Of a stretch of DNA of 64,000 bases, positions 13,301 through 62,840 are shown in pieces. The translations under genes and the position numbers were made by a program. The DNA comes from Varroa destructor. Its lineage: Eukaryota; Arthropoda; Arachnida; Mesostigmata; Varroidae. Numbering within the stretch: the stretch's first letter is position 1; each line of letters opens with the position of its first letter. Under the pieces are notes generated by a model. The model saw only the letters and a program-made list of their open reading frames with translations. It was not told where the DNA came from and did no database searches. The stretch spans positions 48,481,489 through 48,545,488 of the forward strand of contig NW_019211455.1 in the NCBI RefSeq assembly GCF_002443255.2. Reading direction: 5' to 3'.

Positions 13301-14500
13301 TATATATTCAGGGCGGTAGCAGTTCTGTTAATGTCTGCTGTAAAAAAACAGGACTTTTAAAAAAATCCATTTTATATCAAGGTACGAACTCTGTTCGTTT
13401 AGCTTAATTTTATTGTTAAATAAAATCATACTGAACTTTCATTATTTTTACCGAACCACGAGGATTATTACGTAGCCCTCGTTGACGCAGTTGACAGCTT
13501 TGTTGCACCCAGTTTTTACTGCGTAATTGTCCATGACCGACTCTGTCGCGCATCGATCTCCCGCAGTCCGGTGGCAAGCTGCACACAGCCTAACTTAGAA
13601 AGATACTGAATCGTAATCTAGTGCTAACAAAATGAATCTGTTTTTCTGCGAACACGCAACAACATCGTTCACGTGCTGTAGAAGAGGGAGGAAGAAGGCT
13701 GTGCATGATATCGACTAAAAAGATACTCGTTTAGAAACGAGACCAGGCAAAGTAAGCGAACATTCAAAACACTGTTCGCAGAAACCTCGGAATGTGCTAC
13801 AATGTTCGCGTATCATTACCTCTTTGACATTTGATAGACTAATCCTCCAATGAAAACCTTACCATGAGCAACTGTACCCTCACTGCCTAAATACAATTAT
13901 CTCACAGACAATAGCTTTTGTCATGCTGTGTTCGTGATGAGTGCTGACCTATGCATATAGTTTACGTGATGCGAATCAAAGCTATTGCAGCTCTAATTCA
14001 ATGTATAACACATCGTACTGAATGGCCACTCATCATCTTAGGATAGTTAAGCACATCACTTCTATTTACTAAGTCAATATATATTTCTGTAAGTTTAATA
14101 CACATAGCACGGGATATGTACAGATCAGTGAGTTACTTGGATAATAAATATATACTGTTTACTTGCATTTTTAATGCTTTCTTTAAAAAAAAATATGACT
14201 TTATTATACGGCAATCGGCTTTTTCGACTTGCATATATTACTACGAACTTTCCATCGTATTTTCGTGTTCGTCAACAACATGATAACCGTCCAGAATAAA
14301 CACCCGCGCTCTGAAACAGCGAAGCCAAAATACCACTCGTTACGACTTACACTGATACGCTTTATTACATTACGTTATAGAATTGGTGTCATCTTCTTTT
14401 GTCTCTTCAGATACCTCATGGAGAAGAATGGGCCCACAAAGGCAGCAAAAAACCTTAGGATCACCGTTTTTGGCGACTACTGAATTACCTACGCAGGTGG
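10310..14500. other. Long stretch without a supported gene
   Basis: Mostly AT-rich, with frequent stops on both strands. It holds the weak exon-like pieces at 10932-10966 and 11345-11401 (minus) and one orphan exon-like segment at 12067-12137 (plus). An AATAAA on the minus strand at about 14361-14366 could serve the coiled-coil gene upstream of it. I see no tRNA, rRNA or transposon ends. Confidence 0.5.
12067..12137 (+). other. Orphan exon-like segment
   Basis: It follows a clean acceptor (acgtttcag) and precedes a GTAAAT donor. In one frame the 71 nt read VQYPETIFSGEILLDAVRND then VRQ without a stop, with balanced, protein-like composition. I could not phase it to any other exon on the plus strand, so it may be chance or part of an unseen gene. 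Confidence 0.2.
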
Positions 14501-14587
14501 TATTTAACTTCAAATTTGTATTTACGAGCAAGAAGTGCTTACCCTATAATGATAAGGACCAGGATTTTGAGTGCTCTATAAGCACAT

Positions 14588-17381
14588 TCAAACTTGAATG
14601 TACTTCGTAAGCCGTTTCTCTTTCCTACTGTTAAATTCTATCTTTTCACATGAAGACATAACTAATAAGCTCAGGCTTGGGTGAAAGGTAAGTCAGCGAG
14701 AGTTCTTTCAGCGTACAAATTGATACAGATATTTTCGTTCCTCTTTTAGATATATCTTCTAGAATATAGAGCTATTTGTTTCTGAGCATAGAGCGATTGA
14801 TATAATGCTGTGCAGCCTTAACTACAAAACCAAGTAGTAGTACAATGTAAAACAGTCCATAAACCTCTATTTTGTAAGCGTTATATATTTTAAGACAAAA
14901 CAAAGCACATAAAGATCAATTTAGCATATGATGTATGAATCTGCCTCTCCAACGTAGATAACATTTTTGCGTACGTTGCAGGGGATACGACAATTATTAG
15001 ACAGACATTACTTACTCTTGTTTTGTCAGCTCTTCCGCAAGAAATGTATTCAAAGTGTGTAGATTAGCTATGTAGAACCTCTCGAGCTTTACGCCTCGTG
15101 TCCGTACTTCCTCAAGCTCGTGATCTGTCATCCTAATAAAAAATCAGACCCATAATTAATAACTTTAACTTAATTCAATGTTATTTTATCGAAAACTTGC
15201 GAGTGTATAGAGGGAGCCGGTAGAAACCGCTTTAACAAATTGCTGAGTTCAGTATGTTCAGCTATATCGGTAATACGTTGACTTTTGGGAGCGTAGTCCC
15301 GGCTGGATAGGACGTCGGCTCTTGTCGGAAGTCCAGTTTTAAAAGGAGTTGTGTCATAAAAGGAAAACGGATTGCCACTAAAGCGGCTGGACGGTGAAAC
15401 AAAATATTTGAAACTGAGAAAACAGATTCAACATAGGCAATGTTCTAGAGTTTTAAAAAGTCCTAAATAGCCAAAAACGTCCAGACCATTACACTCACTC
15501 AATTAGTCTTTCAATTTTTTTTTTAGTCTCCGTCAGATTATCGAATTCGGCTCGAATGTTCTCTGAAATTGGCAAATTTTGCTCGGAGTTATTTATTTTT
15601 TACGATATAAGTTAACCTAACCTCATTCTCTTACTAGAACTATATAAAAACTAATGGTCTGATTTTAACATTGCGCCCAAATCTTAGCTAGGGGAACCTA
15701 CTGGGCTGTCCCGAAAAGTACATGCCCTATACACCTCCAAATTATACGATTTTAGAGGATCGAAAAATAATAGAGTTTATCAGCAATAGCAAGTTTTGAA
15801 TAGCTTTAACAAAAACTTTAACATTTTAAATCGTTAATACACAAGTTATGAGAAAAGACAGCTTTCTGTACAAATTTATGATTTTCAAAATTGACTCAAT
15901 CTCAAATCAGCGACGGTACTATACGACAAGATATGTATTAAACATTTTATCAGTGAATTCTTATCTGTATAGTTCTATAAAATTGCCTACTTCTAGTAGA
16001 CCTATTATTATGAATAAATGCATAATAGTACCCTATCGTACTTTGACGAGGTGCGATTCTTAAATTTATTGCGGTGTTTACTACGTAGCCGAAAATTGCG
16101 AAGAGATAGGTTTATACTTACCCTGCTTTCGGCGCACCTCTTCTCCACTGAAACAATGGTAACGTCAACAATATAGCAAATTATATATAAATATTTTCTA
16201 TGGCTCATGAATTCACTATACTCAGTATTAATTAGCGTACCTCATATAAAGCCACTGAACGCATTTTGTCAGTTTAGTTTATTTACTTGAAGTTGGTTTG
16301 GAGATTCCAGTACACACCTGAATCCAATCCAAATATTTTACTCGTGTCATCGTCTAATACGGATTTACACGTAAACAGAATTTCCGAAGAATCTTGCATA
16401 ACGCTCCACTTTGAGTAAGATCTGCTCAGATTTAATCTGTGATATAAGCGGCTAGTAATACGCCAACAGAAATGCCTACGCTTTGCAGTAAGCGTGCAAA
16501 GCTATCAAACATTTACCGCGAGAATTTGTGCAGCAAAAGTACTAAGTAAAGCTATAGCAACTATAGCCTCTAGAGTCCTTACATTTTCCTAAAGTACTCC
16601 TCAAGCTGCCCTTCTACTTCAGCAACGAACTCCATCGTTCTGTTATTCATATCAAGCACGTATTTGATCCTGAAAAACACGGTAAAGAGCGCACTTCACC
16701 ATGAATTACATGTACGAAATTCACTTCTCTAAATACATTTTTCTTTTTCAAACCGTTGGACGAACTGATCAAATAATTATTTTCTTTAAATACTTTCCTT
16801 TGGGAAACTGGTTACAACGTTTTTGTGCACTTCAAAATAGAATGCTTTTCCTAATTCTCCTTTAATACACATGTTATGAACGAACGTGATGCTTCGCATG
16901 ACGCTGTTATACTTCGCTAGTTTATTGTGGACGGTTTATGAAGCCATCGAAGATGAACAATTTGGTAAATTCGAATTGGAATTCATTCCTTTACAGTCGA
17001 TAGCGACGGTGGCGGTTGCGACATCAAATCAAAATTGGCCAGCATATATTTACCGTACTAAATGTTTTCATTTTCTACACGAGTAGAGTAAATCCTTTTC
17101 GATGGCACTTACTGTGATAATAAAGCAAATGCTTTGGAGGACGCACGCTTTTCGGCTTCTCCTAATACCACCGTTGAACCCTGCTCCGGCATCCTCGTCA
17201 TGGCAATTTCGTCCAAGTGGTTTGCATATGAAGTATCTGTCGTTGTCAATTCTGCCGTAATTAGGTAAGCATGAAGAAAACAATCTACGAGCAGAGAAAA
17301 TTGCACAATCAGAGCAGCTGAAAAAACGTTACTCTCCTTTAGCATAGAGCTGTCCACCATCTTGTGGCAGGCTTCTCTCAT
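14588..17381 (-). CDS. Small coiled-coil protein, seven exons, family unrecognised
   Basis: Exons: 17381-17333, 17251-17113, 16669-16583, 16147-16122, 15562-15499, 15132-15016, 14627-14588. They total 522 nt (173 codons plus stop) and every phase matches; most donors are GTAAGT or GTGAGT. The fourth exon is a 26-nt microexon (GEEVRRKQ). The product is heptad-like and highly charged, with segments such as FVAEVEGQLEEYFRKI, FDNLTETKKKIERLIE and HELEEVRTRGVKLERF, and a basic tail RKEKRLTKYIQV. The N-terminal part (SYANHLDEIA, then a charged long helix) loosely resembles F-BAR domains, but I cannot assign it. The ATG at 17381 directly follows an acceptor-like aacag, so an upstream exon may exist and the true N-terminus may be longer. 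A minus-strand AATAAA lies about 220 bp after the stop. Likely a cytoplasmic scaffold or membrane-curving protein (inference). Confidence 0.6.
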
Positions 17382-17399
17382 CTGTTAATGCACGAACGT

Positions 17400-18650
17400 C
17401 AACAACGTCAAATAGCAACTTACAAGGGAAAGGTCCACTCAGCGTTGTACAGGTCCCATGCACATGCCTGTCAATGTTCTGTGCCGGTCACGCATGGCTC
17501 TACGATACAAAAACAACGGCTAAAATCTAATCTTTAACCGTTCCTTCGTGTCTATATTCTCACTCCGAACATCAACAACAGATTCTGTAGGGAACAAATC
17601 TGTCTAAATTTCTCTAAATTCAATCGAAGCGAATCGGTGTTATGATAAAAATAGTATTTACGACGTAGACATGGACAAAAGAAGTGCGATTAAACTGGAC
17701 TGTAAAATGTTCACTCTTTAACAGAGATATTTTCAAGTGCGCCTTGAGAAGAGACAAAACTTTCCAATAAGAAATACAAATAAATCCATATTATAAAATA
17801 GGGGTTGTTCCGACACGGCAAAAGCCGTCTATAACATTTTAGCATATATTAGGATCTCTCAGGTATACCATTTGAATAAGCAAACACCGAACGTGTGCCG
17901 CATTGTTTTACCGATAGAACATTACAATCGAACATACTACAGAAGCATGACAAGATTCCGAGCTACGCCAGAGCAAACGGAAAACAATACTTGGATTCTT
18001 GACCCTGAAATTGTAACATTAGACTAATGTTGTTGTAATATATAGGAAAAAGCGCATACAAGGGCCTAGATACTTTAAGACCAAATGATACATATTATTG
18101 AAAGCGCAAAAATAAATACATAAAAACGTTTATATCATTGAGGCCTTCTCTATCTTTCTTCTATTGAGAGAAAATTGAAGGATGAATAAAGGTAACCACT
18201 TAGATCCAATTAATAGTTTTTAGATTTAAGACGATGAACTCTTCCTGCTTCTAGAACTGGCTAACAAAATTGTGGTCGTTCTATTTTTTACATGTACATT
18301 TCATGCAAGTTTACGACTTAAGCAACATTTCAAATAACAATGTCTACTGCCTAACTTCCTTCATTCTTTTTTTTTTTGCTGTTTTTTTACCATGTCGTAT
18401 TGCCGACACAATAGGCTTTAGAAAGCTATTATTGCCCAGCTAAAACTATTCACCACCATTGCGTTGCGGCCCTTAACACTTTAATCGGAATCTTTTTATT
18501 TAAAATAAACAAGGAGCTACAAGTTATTGTGCATTCCTTCCAGAATTTTGCAAGTTAACAGTAGTTGTGATACGCCATAGGCAAAAAGAGATCATGTTCT
18601 TCTAAGAATTTTTTAACTTTCTAAGAAGTTAGTTCCAGTTAAATAAGCGA
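17400..18650. other. Intergenic stretch, nothing certain
   Basis: AT-rich with stops in all frames. A 44-nt exon-like piece on the minus strand near 17425-17468, with a GTAAGT donor, is the only coding-like signal. It does not phase into the neighbouring coiled-coil gene. Confidence 0.5.
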
Positions 18651-18652
18651 TT

Positions 18653-19114
18653 ATGTCGTACATTTGTCAGTATCCAAACTGTCTACAACATCGCTCGACA
18701 CCCAATGGACCTTTGTCGCGCACCACGTTTAATAGGTACTCGGGTAAGTATAGCAACGTCTTTTGGTCATTGCTTTTTATTAATCGTTATATATTAATAA
18801 CATTGTTCTCTTTAGCGCATTTCCTGCTCTACAAGGATCGTCAGTTGATTATAGTCACAAAATGTTTGGACTCCAGAGATGGCTTTAAAAAAGAATTACG
18901 TATGTGTAAGTGGCAGAGAACGTTTTTAAAAGTTACTGTTCATCTGCAAAACTGAAAAAGACCCTACAGCTAAAAACGTCACCTAAAAATAGTTTCAAAC
19001 AACACAATTTTGAAGTGTTTAGCAATATTTCACGCATGTAACGAAGGGCCGCCTGGAACCACTTTTGATAGCGGACAGTTTCTGTGGGAGCCCAGATCCT
19101 TTTGCTGTCCTTAA
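18653..19114 (+). CDS. Candidate three-exon gene for a 90-residue protein
   Basis: Exon 18653-18743 starts MSYICQYPNCLQHRSTPNGP and ends at a GTAAGT donor. Exon 18816-18905 follows tctctttag and reads AHFLLYKDRQLIIVTKCLDS then RDGFKKELRM, with another GTAAGT donor. Exon 19023-19114 follows gtgtttag and reads IFHACNEGPPGTTFDSGQFL then WEPRSFCCP and TAA. Lengths 91+90+92 give exactly 91 codons, and introns are 72 and 117 nt. The product has several cysteines and a CxxxxC near the N-terminus, with no clear signal peptide or membrane segment. I do not recognise the family. The first intron could be retained in frame, giving a 100-residue alternative (stop at about 18955). Support is splice phase and composition only. 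Confidence 0.4.
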
Positions 19115-20447
19115 ACCAATATTTTTTCTATGTTGTTATCGTAGCTTTTTGATATCGGCAAAATGTCTCAAATTACCTTCTTTCTCACCGACATATTAGT
19201 TTTTAGAGCCAAAATTTAATGTACAATTTTGTATCTAGGCAAAACAGTGCCATGTAGAAGGAAGAGTTTCTAACTTTCTTTAATACTGGACCATCAGCAA
19301 ACGAAAATTGCAAAAGGGACGTAAGAAGCGAAAACCTTTACTGCTCTTCCAAAAATTGAATAAATTAAATTTTGCGTAGGAACTGTTCGCGCTTTTTTTA
19401 AGAAAGGAGTGAATACTAACATCATATATATAGAAGTCTTAATATAAAAGCTATTGACCCATTTATAAGGTATTATATATAAATAAATAGCGATTCATTG
19501 GGTTTTCACGATCACACAAAAGTCCAAATCTTTCATTGGAAGACATTAAGAAATCTATCAGTCAACATCCATTATTGCTGTTATCAAGTGTGCAGTGCAT
19601 TCGATAGGAAAATCCCTGTCGTTTGTAATTGGTTCATATGATAACAGCTAGATATTACCAATTTTGTTCAGGTAAGCGTTCTAAGCTCACACATTTTCTC
19701 ATTTTTTGTGAATTGAGCCACGAAATATTAAACACAAAGGACTGAACGTTTTAGGGATTCCAGTATAGAAGCACGTACATCTACAAAATAAAAAACAATC
19801 TGCATACGCGCACCGTTTAGTGCTACGATTACTACAATTTATATTTATTACAGTAAATTCAAGACATATTTACAATTCGGTTCATTCCCATCGCGTGCTA
19901 GTCTAATCATGATCTATTACTTGGTATTTATGTATAGATATCAAAGCGAATTACAGTATTAGCGATTCTATAATGATTCAACCCACGATGCCACCGTAAT
20001 GAATGCACATTTATGCTTCACCTTTTAACATACATTCAGCGTTACCATTATTTGTTCAGCTCAAGAGATTAGTATATACATACAAGAAGGAAATATGGTT
20101 AACCCCTGGCTACAATTGAATGGAGAGGCATTATATTGTTAACACTACTCAGGCATTACTAGCCAGCGAATATTGCTTGGATCGCTTGTGACAAATGTCA
20201 CACTAGTGACTTCCACAGGTGAATGTCTTGAAGCAGCGTATTTCTCTTATGGTACAAGTTCGTAATACGGAGTCGATGTCCTGAGCCGAAAGCTGCTGAA
20301 CGCTGGGTATAGACTATCTCGAAACGACGTTTTGGTGACTCTGTTAGTTAAATGTGCGTTTGTCGTTGGTGGCTGATCGGCAGCCTAACTTTTGTCAAAT
20401 CGTTGTGTGATTTTTATTAGCAGTTTTAGGTTCATTAGTCCACATAT
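19115..20447. other. Intergenic stretch between the small plus gene and LSM4
   Basis: No coding signal beyond short chance frames. The sequence is AT-rich. LSM4's likely minus-strand poly(A) signal AATAAA lies at 20413-20418, about 30 bp after its stop. LSM4's 3' UTR occupies the right end. Confidence 0.6.
20413..20418 (-). terminator. LSM4 polyadenylation signal
   Basis: AATAAA on the minus strand (tttatt on plus), 30-35 bp downstream of the LSM4 stop codon. Confidence 0.6.
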
Positions 20448-21983
20448 TTACATCCCTCTACCGCGATGCCCTCCGGGAGCTCCTCGATGGTGACCGCCTC
20501 GAGGCCCACCCCTTCCGCGGAAATTGCCTCGGCCGCGTCCACCCCGGCCTCCACCACCCTGGCCAGACTGAAGGTCCTCTTTGACCATGTCGATGACTTC
20601 GTCGGGAATTCGAAGGAATCTGATAGTGTTGCCCCGAATATAGCATTCGGGTAAACGCCAGAATTTATCACCATCCTACGAACAGAAAGAAACTGGGTTG
20701 AATACAATGTATGAACTCCCAGCTGCCACTGTCGTCGTTCGGGTTCATGTCGCTGATGCAATAGTAAGTTGCCGTGAAGAATTGCATACGAAATATTTAT
20801 TGAGTGTATCTTTATTGTAGTATTCATTGGGAGCGAAAAAAACTTGATATATCTTCATCTATACCAAAGCTTATCTATGTAAAGTATATTCAATTGTCAT
20901 TATCTCATTTCATTACTTAACTTACAAGTTGTATACCATACACTAGTAATACCAGATGCAAATAGTGTAGTATTTTAAAAACAAATTACTAGATGCTATT
21001 TACAAACAATTTTATGTAAATTTGTCATTTCTGCCATCAAAAATATATAGATGCACATTTATCTGCAATAACTCACCCTTGATGTACAGATGACTTCACG
21101 CAAGTTAATATTCATCCAATTGTCACAACTGACAAGATGCCCATTGTACGTCTCACCGTTTTTCAATTCCACCAGCTGTCGGTGATGAAATGATAAATTG
21201 AAAATTTTGATGAAATTGAAATCTGATTAAAAAAAAAGAATCGAATTTGCTATACCGCATACATAGCATACACTACGGACGTGAACACATACTTTAAATT
21301 AAACAAAACATAGATGTGTGGGGGTAAATAACGACATATGTTAAGCGATATGAAAATCTAAGTTAAGACAATTTCGAAATGTTTTTTATTTCATTACTTG
21401 ATAGTGCCGTGAACTCCTCGGCACTGCTGCGCATATTCACACGACAAATGAGCCACACTTAGCACCGCTATTTGAAATAATTACCTTGCGCGTCAGATTC
21501 ACATTGGATTTCACGGTTTTTCCCCCAATAAAAATTAGGATGCAACAACTAATATTACCCTCATAACACTCGCAGAAGAGCCTATTTCTCAAATCAATTG
21601 CTCTAAATATTTTTTTCTTTTCAAAAATTAGCGTCTTTATAGCAGATTATGAGATTATTATTAGACATTTGTTAGAACGCAGATCATAATAACTAAAAAA
21701 ATCGCTTAAGGACACCTTATGAAGCACATGAATTAGATTACACGATGAAAGTATTAAACAGCCTACTTACCATAGGATGGTTTTGGGCAGTTTTAAGCAA
21801 AGACAATGGCAGCTGAAATTAATATATTTATAGTTATGAATCAACTAGTTAGGCTCCTGACTTGAAAAAAACCTGTTTGATTGTTCAATGCGTATTAAAA
21901 TTACGTATTTACGAAACGGTGACAAAATATATGTTATTGTTTTGATTGTACAATAGGGTAAAAAATATCAGTTGTCTTACCAT
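20448..21983 (-). CDS. LSM4: LSm4, U6 snRNA-associated Sm-like protein
   Basis: Subunit of the LSm2-8 ring, which binds the U6 snRNA 3' end in the nucleus, and of the LSm1-7 ring, which promotes mRNA decapping in P bodies. Four coding exons: 21983-21981 (only the ATG), 21812-21771, 21175-21077, 20675-20448. They give 123 residues, against 139 in human. The sequence follows the family closely: [47 protein letters not shown] (Sm1), then [20 protein letters not shown] and [14 protein letters not shown] (Sm2). It ends in a Gly/Arg-rich RGG tail from about residue 85, as in other animals, typical for P-body targeting and arginine methylation. All introns are phase 0. It lies head to head with HERC2. 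Confidence 0.95.
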
Positions 21984-22729
21984 TTCTATTCACTGAAAGT
22001 TTGCCGGCCGAATATATCGAATAAAACTTAGAAACGACTCTTTGATACCGAATTTATTTTGTTGAATTCTTGATTGTTTACACTAACTTATTTACAGCGA
22101 TGCGGCTGGCAACAAATCCACTTAGTGTTGGCGGCAATTTTCGCAGAAAAAGCCTGATATGTTCTCTGTCTCTTGAAGTCCACCACTTTGCGTATAATAA
22201 CGTCGAAAGATGTATTATCACACGACAGATGTGCTAGATACAATAATCACCATATAGTCGCCATCGTCCCATAATATGGTCAATTAATAAAATCGACGCG
22301 TCCTGCAAGTACGTTGGTTTTTACCAGCTGATAGCTAAATAAACACGCAGACTACACTGATCACTTTCAGTGCCGTGAGAGAGGGAGAGAGGAGTGTGAA
22401 GAGACAGCGAAAGGAGATATAGGGAGATAGAGAGAGGGCGTGTTAGTGTCTGTGTGTGTGTGCGTATGTGTGTGAGCGTGTGAAAGAGAAGGCGCAGCAT
22501 ACCTGAGGTGGTAAACGAAATAGAAATCGAAAAAGACTGAAGTGAGTGGAAAATGTGGCTGAATTGCGGGAATTGTCTGGCTATATTGATAGACCAATGT
22601 AGAACTATCAGACAGTAAAATAATTACGCCTTCCATCCCCACACAGTAAAAATAAGCAAAATATAAAACATAAATAGACTCTTATTTAATGTGAGTCAAG
22701 TGAGTGTGTGTTAGTGGGTCTGTGGTTAT
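21984..22729. promoter_or_regulatory. Probable bidirectional promoter of LSM4 and HERC2
   Basis: This roughly 0.75-kb interval lies between the LSM4 start codon (minus) and the probable 5' exon of HERC2 (plus). It contains a GA-rich then TG-rich strand-asymmetric tract at about 22376-22490. I found no TATA box that I would trust. Transcription start sites cannot be placed from sequence alone. Confidence 0.45.
22376..22490. repeat. GA-rich / TG-rich simple tract
   Basis: Purine-rich GAGA-type sequence followed by TG repeats, in the LSM4-HERC2 intergenic region. GAGA tracts are common at arthropod promoters. The minus-strand open frame across it (a run of alternating His and Thr codons) is a repeat artefact. 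Confidence 0.7.
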
Positions 22730-22813
22730 ATGGTGTTCCCAGTGCCAGCAGATCAGCTGAGTGTTAGCACCAAAGACGGAGCGCGTCCATCTTTTGGACT
22801 GACTCTACAAACA
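22730..22813 (+). other. HERC2: Probable 5' exon of HERC2, possibly coding
   Basis: It ends in a strong donor (CAAACA|GTGAGT). An ATG at 22730 opens 28 codons (MVFPVPADQLSVSTKDGARP, then eight more) in phase 0 with the acceptor at 24322. That would add 29 residues before the methionine at 24325. It may instead be 5' UTR. RNA evidence is needed to choose between the two starts. Confidence 0.4.
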
Positions 22814-24320
22814 GTGAGTATACATGCGACCAGGACAATTTTTTGCTGTTGTTGCTGTTAAATGATTTTTATTTAGCAAATCCAATTAGCTTATGGGTAT
22901 GCTTACGTGGAACTTGGTACACCATAAGATGGTTACTAGTAATTTGGTATCAATTGACGTTTAGAGCTTATGACCGCTATTAGAGACAGGAGGAAGTTGC
23001 TGGTCGTGGCACGGTTATTGCAAGGTTAAGATTCGACATGTATTTTAAGTAGCCAATGGCACTAGTGCTATCCGCATTCGCTAACTACACCCTGTGGACA
23101 GTTTAGGTAAATTATAGATCGGGCTAGTCAAGCTATGAAATGTAACAGTGTTTACGAAATGACAAAAGGGTAGTGCGCAACAGCGCGGAATTGCGCGCAC
23201 TGCCCAATTATTTTAGTTTAGGTTATTCTGATGCTAGATTTACTTCAATTAGAAGCTTCATCAGGGAATCCCATATTCACTTCGAAAACACGAAGCTCTA
23301 ACTTGGTCAAGAATTAAACTGCCAAGCAGTGGACCATTGTCTACATTTGCCTGGCCAGCATTTAAACAGATGCTTAAAATTTTCTAAATCTGAAAGCTAG
23401 TATTTTGCGGCTAGTGAGTCAGTTATCCTGTAGTAACTCTCTCTTTCTGCGCAAATCTATGTTCTCTATTTAATAATAGAATGCATAGACAGCGTCTTTG
23501 TTTATTCGTTTGGAGGCTAATATTTTTCAAACAGCTGAGGAACTCATAACCAGCGTTGTTTGGGCTAGACGGGACAGAAAGGCATATAAAAAAATTTATT
23601 TACTTGATGCGCAGAAATCGTGTAGTATTGCGTAGGGAATATCGCGATGTAAAATCTAGACAAGGTCCATAATAGAACAAAGATTATATTCGCTGTTTTC
23701 AAAATCGTCAAATTATCAACTGTATTGTACTATTTATGGTCGGCAATATTTTGCTTCATGAACGATGAAAAACATTTCATAACACCATAACGTATTTTTA
23801 TGGCATGTGATATTTACGGATGTAAGATGTTGTAATTCAGCACAGTGTTATTGCTGCAATTTTGATTATTATTATTATTACGTAGATAAAATTGTTGGCC
23901 ATAACTGTTCGTACTTCGGCTATATTATTATTTGTGCTTGTAGCGTTAGTCTTTATATTGTTCACCGAAATTGTCATACACAAAGCGTTAATTTTTGTAA
24001 AAGCCAGTTTGTAGGCTTACCCTCAGGAAAGATACCAATGGTTTAGGTGATACTCATGTATTATGATATATGGTTCATTTATAATAGTCGAAAATAGTAC
24101 CACTGGCCGTCATGCTTCCGCCTATTTAATTGCTACTTTTTGAAAACAATTCAAACAAATTCAAACAAGTCTTGAATCAAAGACGCACCGAAAGTAGTTG
24201 GTCGGCTCAGATGCTAAACAGCATTGCAGAAATGGTTAGAAGATTTGAATTTCAACTCGTTCCAAGCTCAACCCAAGCAATTTTTCAATAACTTCGTTTT
24301 CCTTTGTTGATATCGATGTA
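22814..24320. other. Presumed HERC2 5' intron
   Basis: Non-coding and AT-rich, bounded by a GTGAGT donor at 22814 and an acceptor ending at 24321. No gene or repeat of note inside. Confidence 0.4.
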
Positions 24321-24324
24321 GATA

Positions 24325-62840
<38,516 letters not shown>

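Noticed and set aside
13460..13614. Minus-strand open segment with an acceptor-like start
   Set aside because: Two frames look equally open, no convincing donor, and it does not phase with neighbouring exons.
14547..14627. Alternative frame reading FKFECAYRALKILVLIII, membrane-like
   Set aside because: It needs a different incoming phase from the preceding exon; the coiled-coil gene's phase gives a basic tail and stop in this exon instead.
17425..17468. Exon-like piece with a GTAAGT donor upstream of the coiled-coil gene
   Set aside because: Its only open frame ends in a phase that produces an immediate stop in the next exon.
20435..20827. Minus-strand 130-codon frame and plus-strand 62-codon frame near LSM4
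   Set aside because: Shadows of the GC-rich LSM4 RGG-tail exon in other frames.
22367..22642. Minus-strand frame rich in His-Thr repeats
   Set aside because: Generated by the GA/TG simple tract between LSM4 and HERC2.
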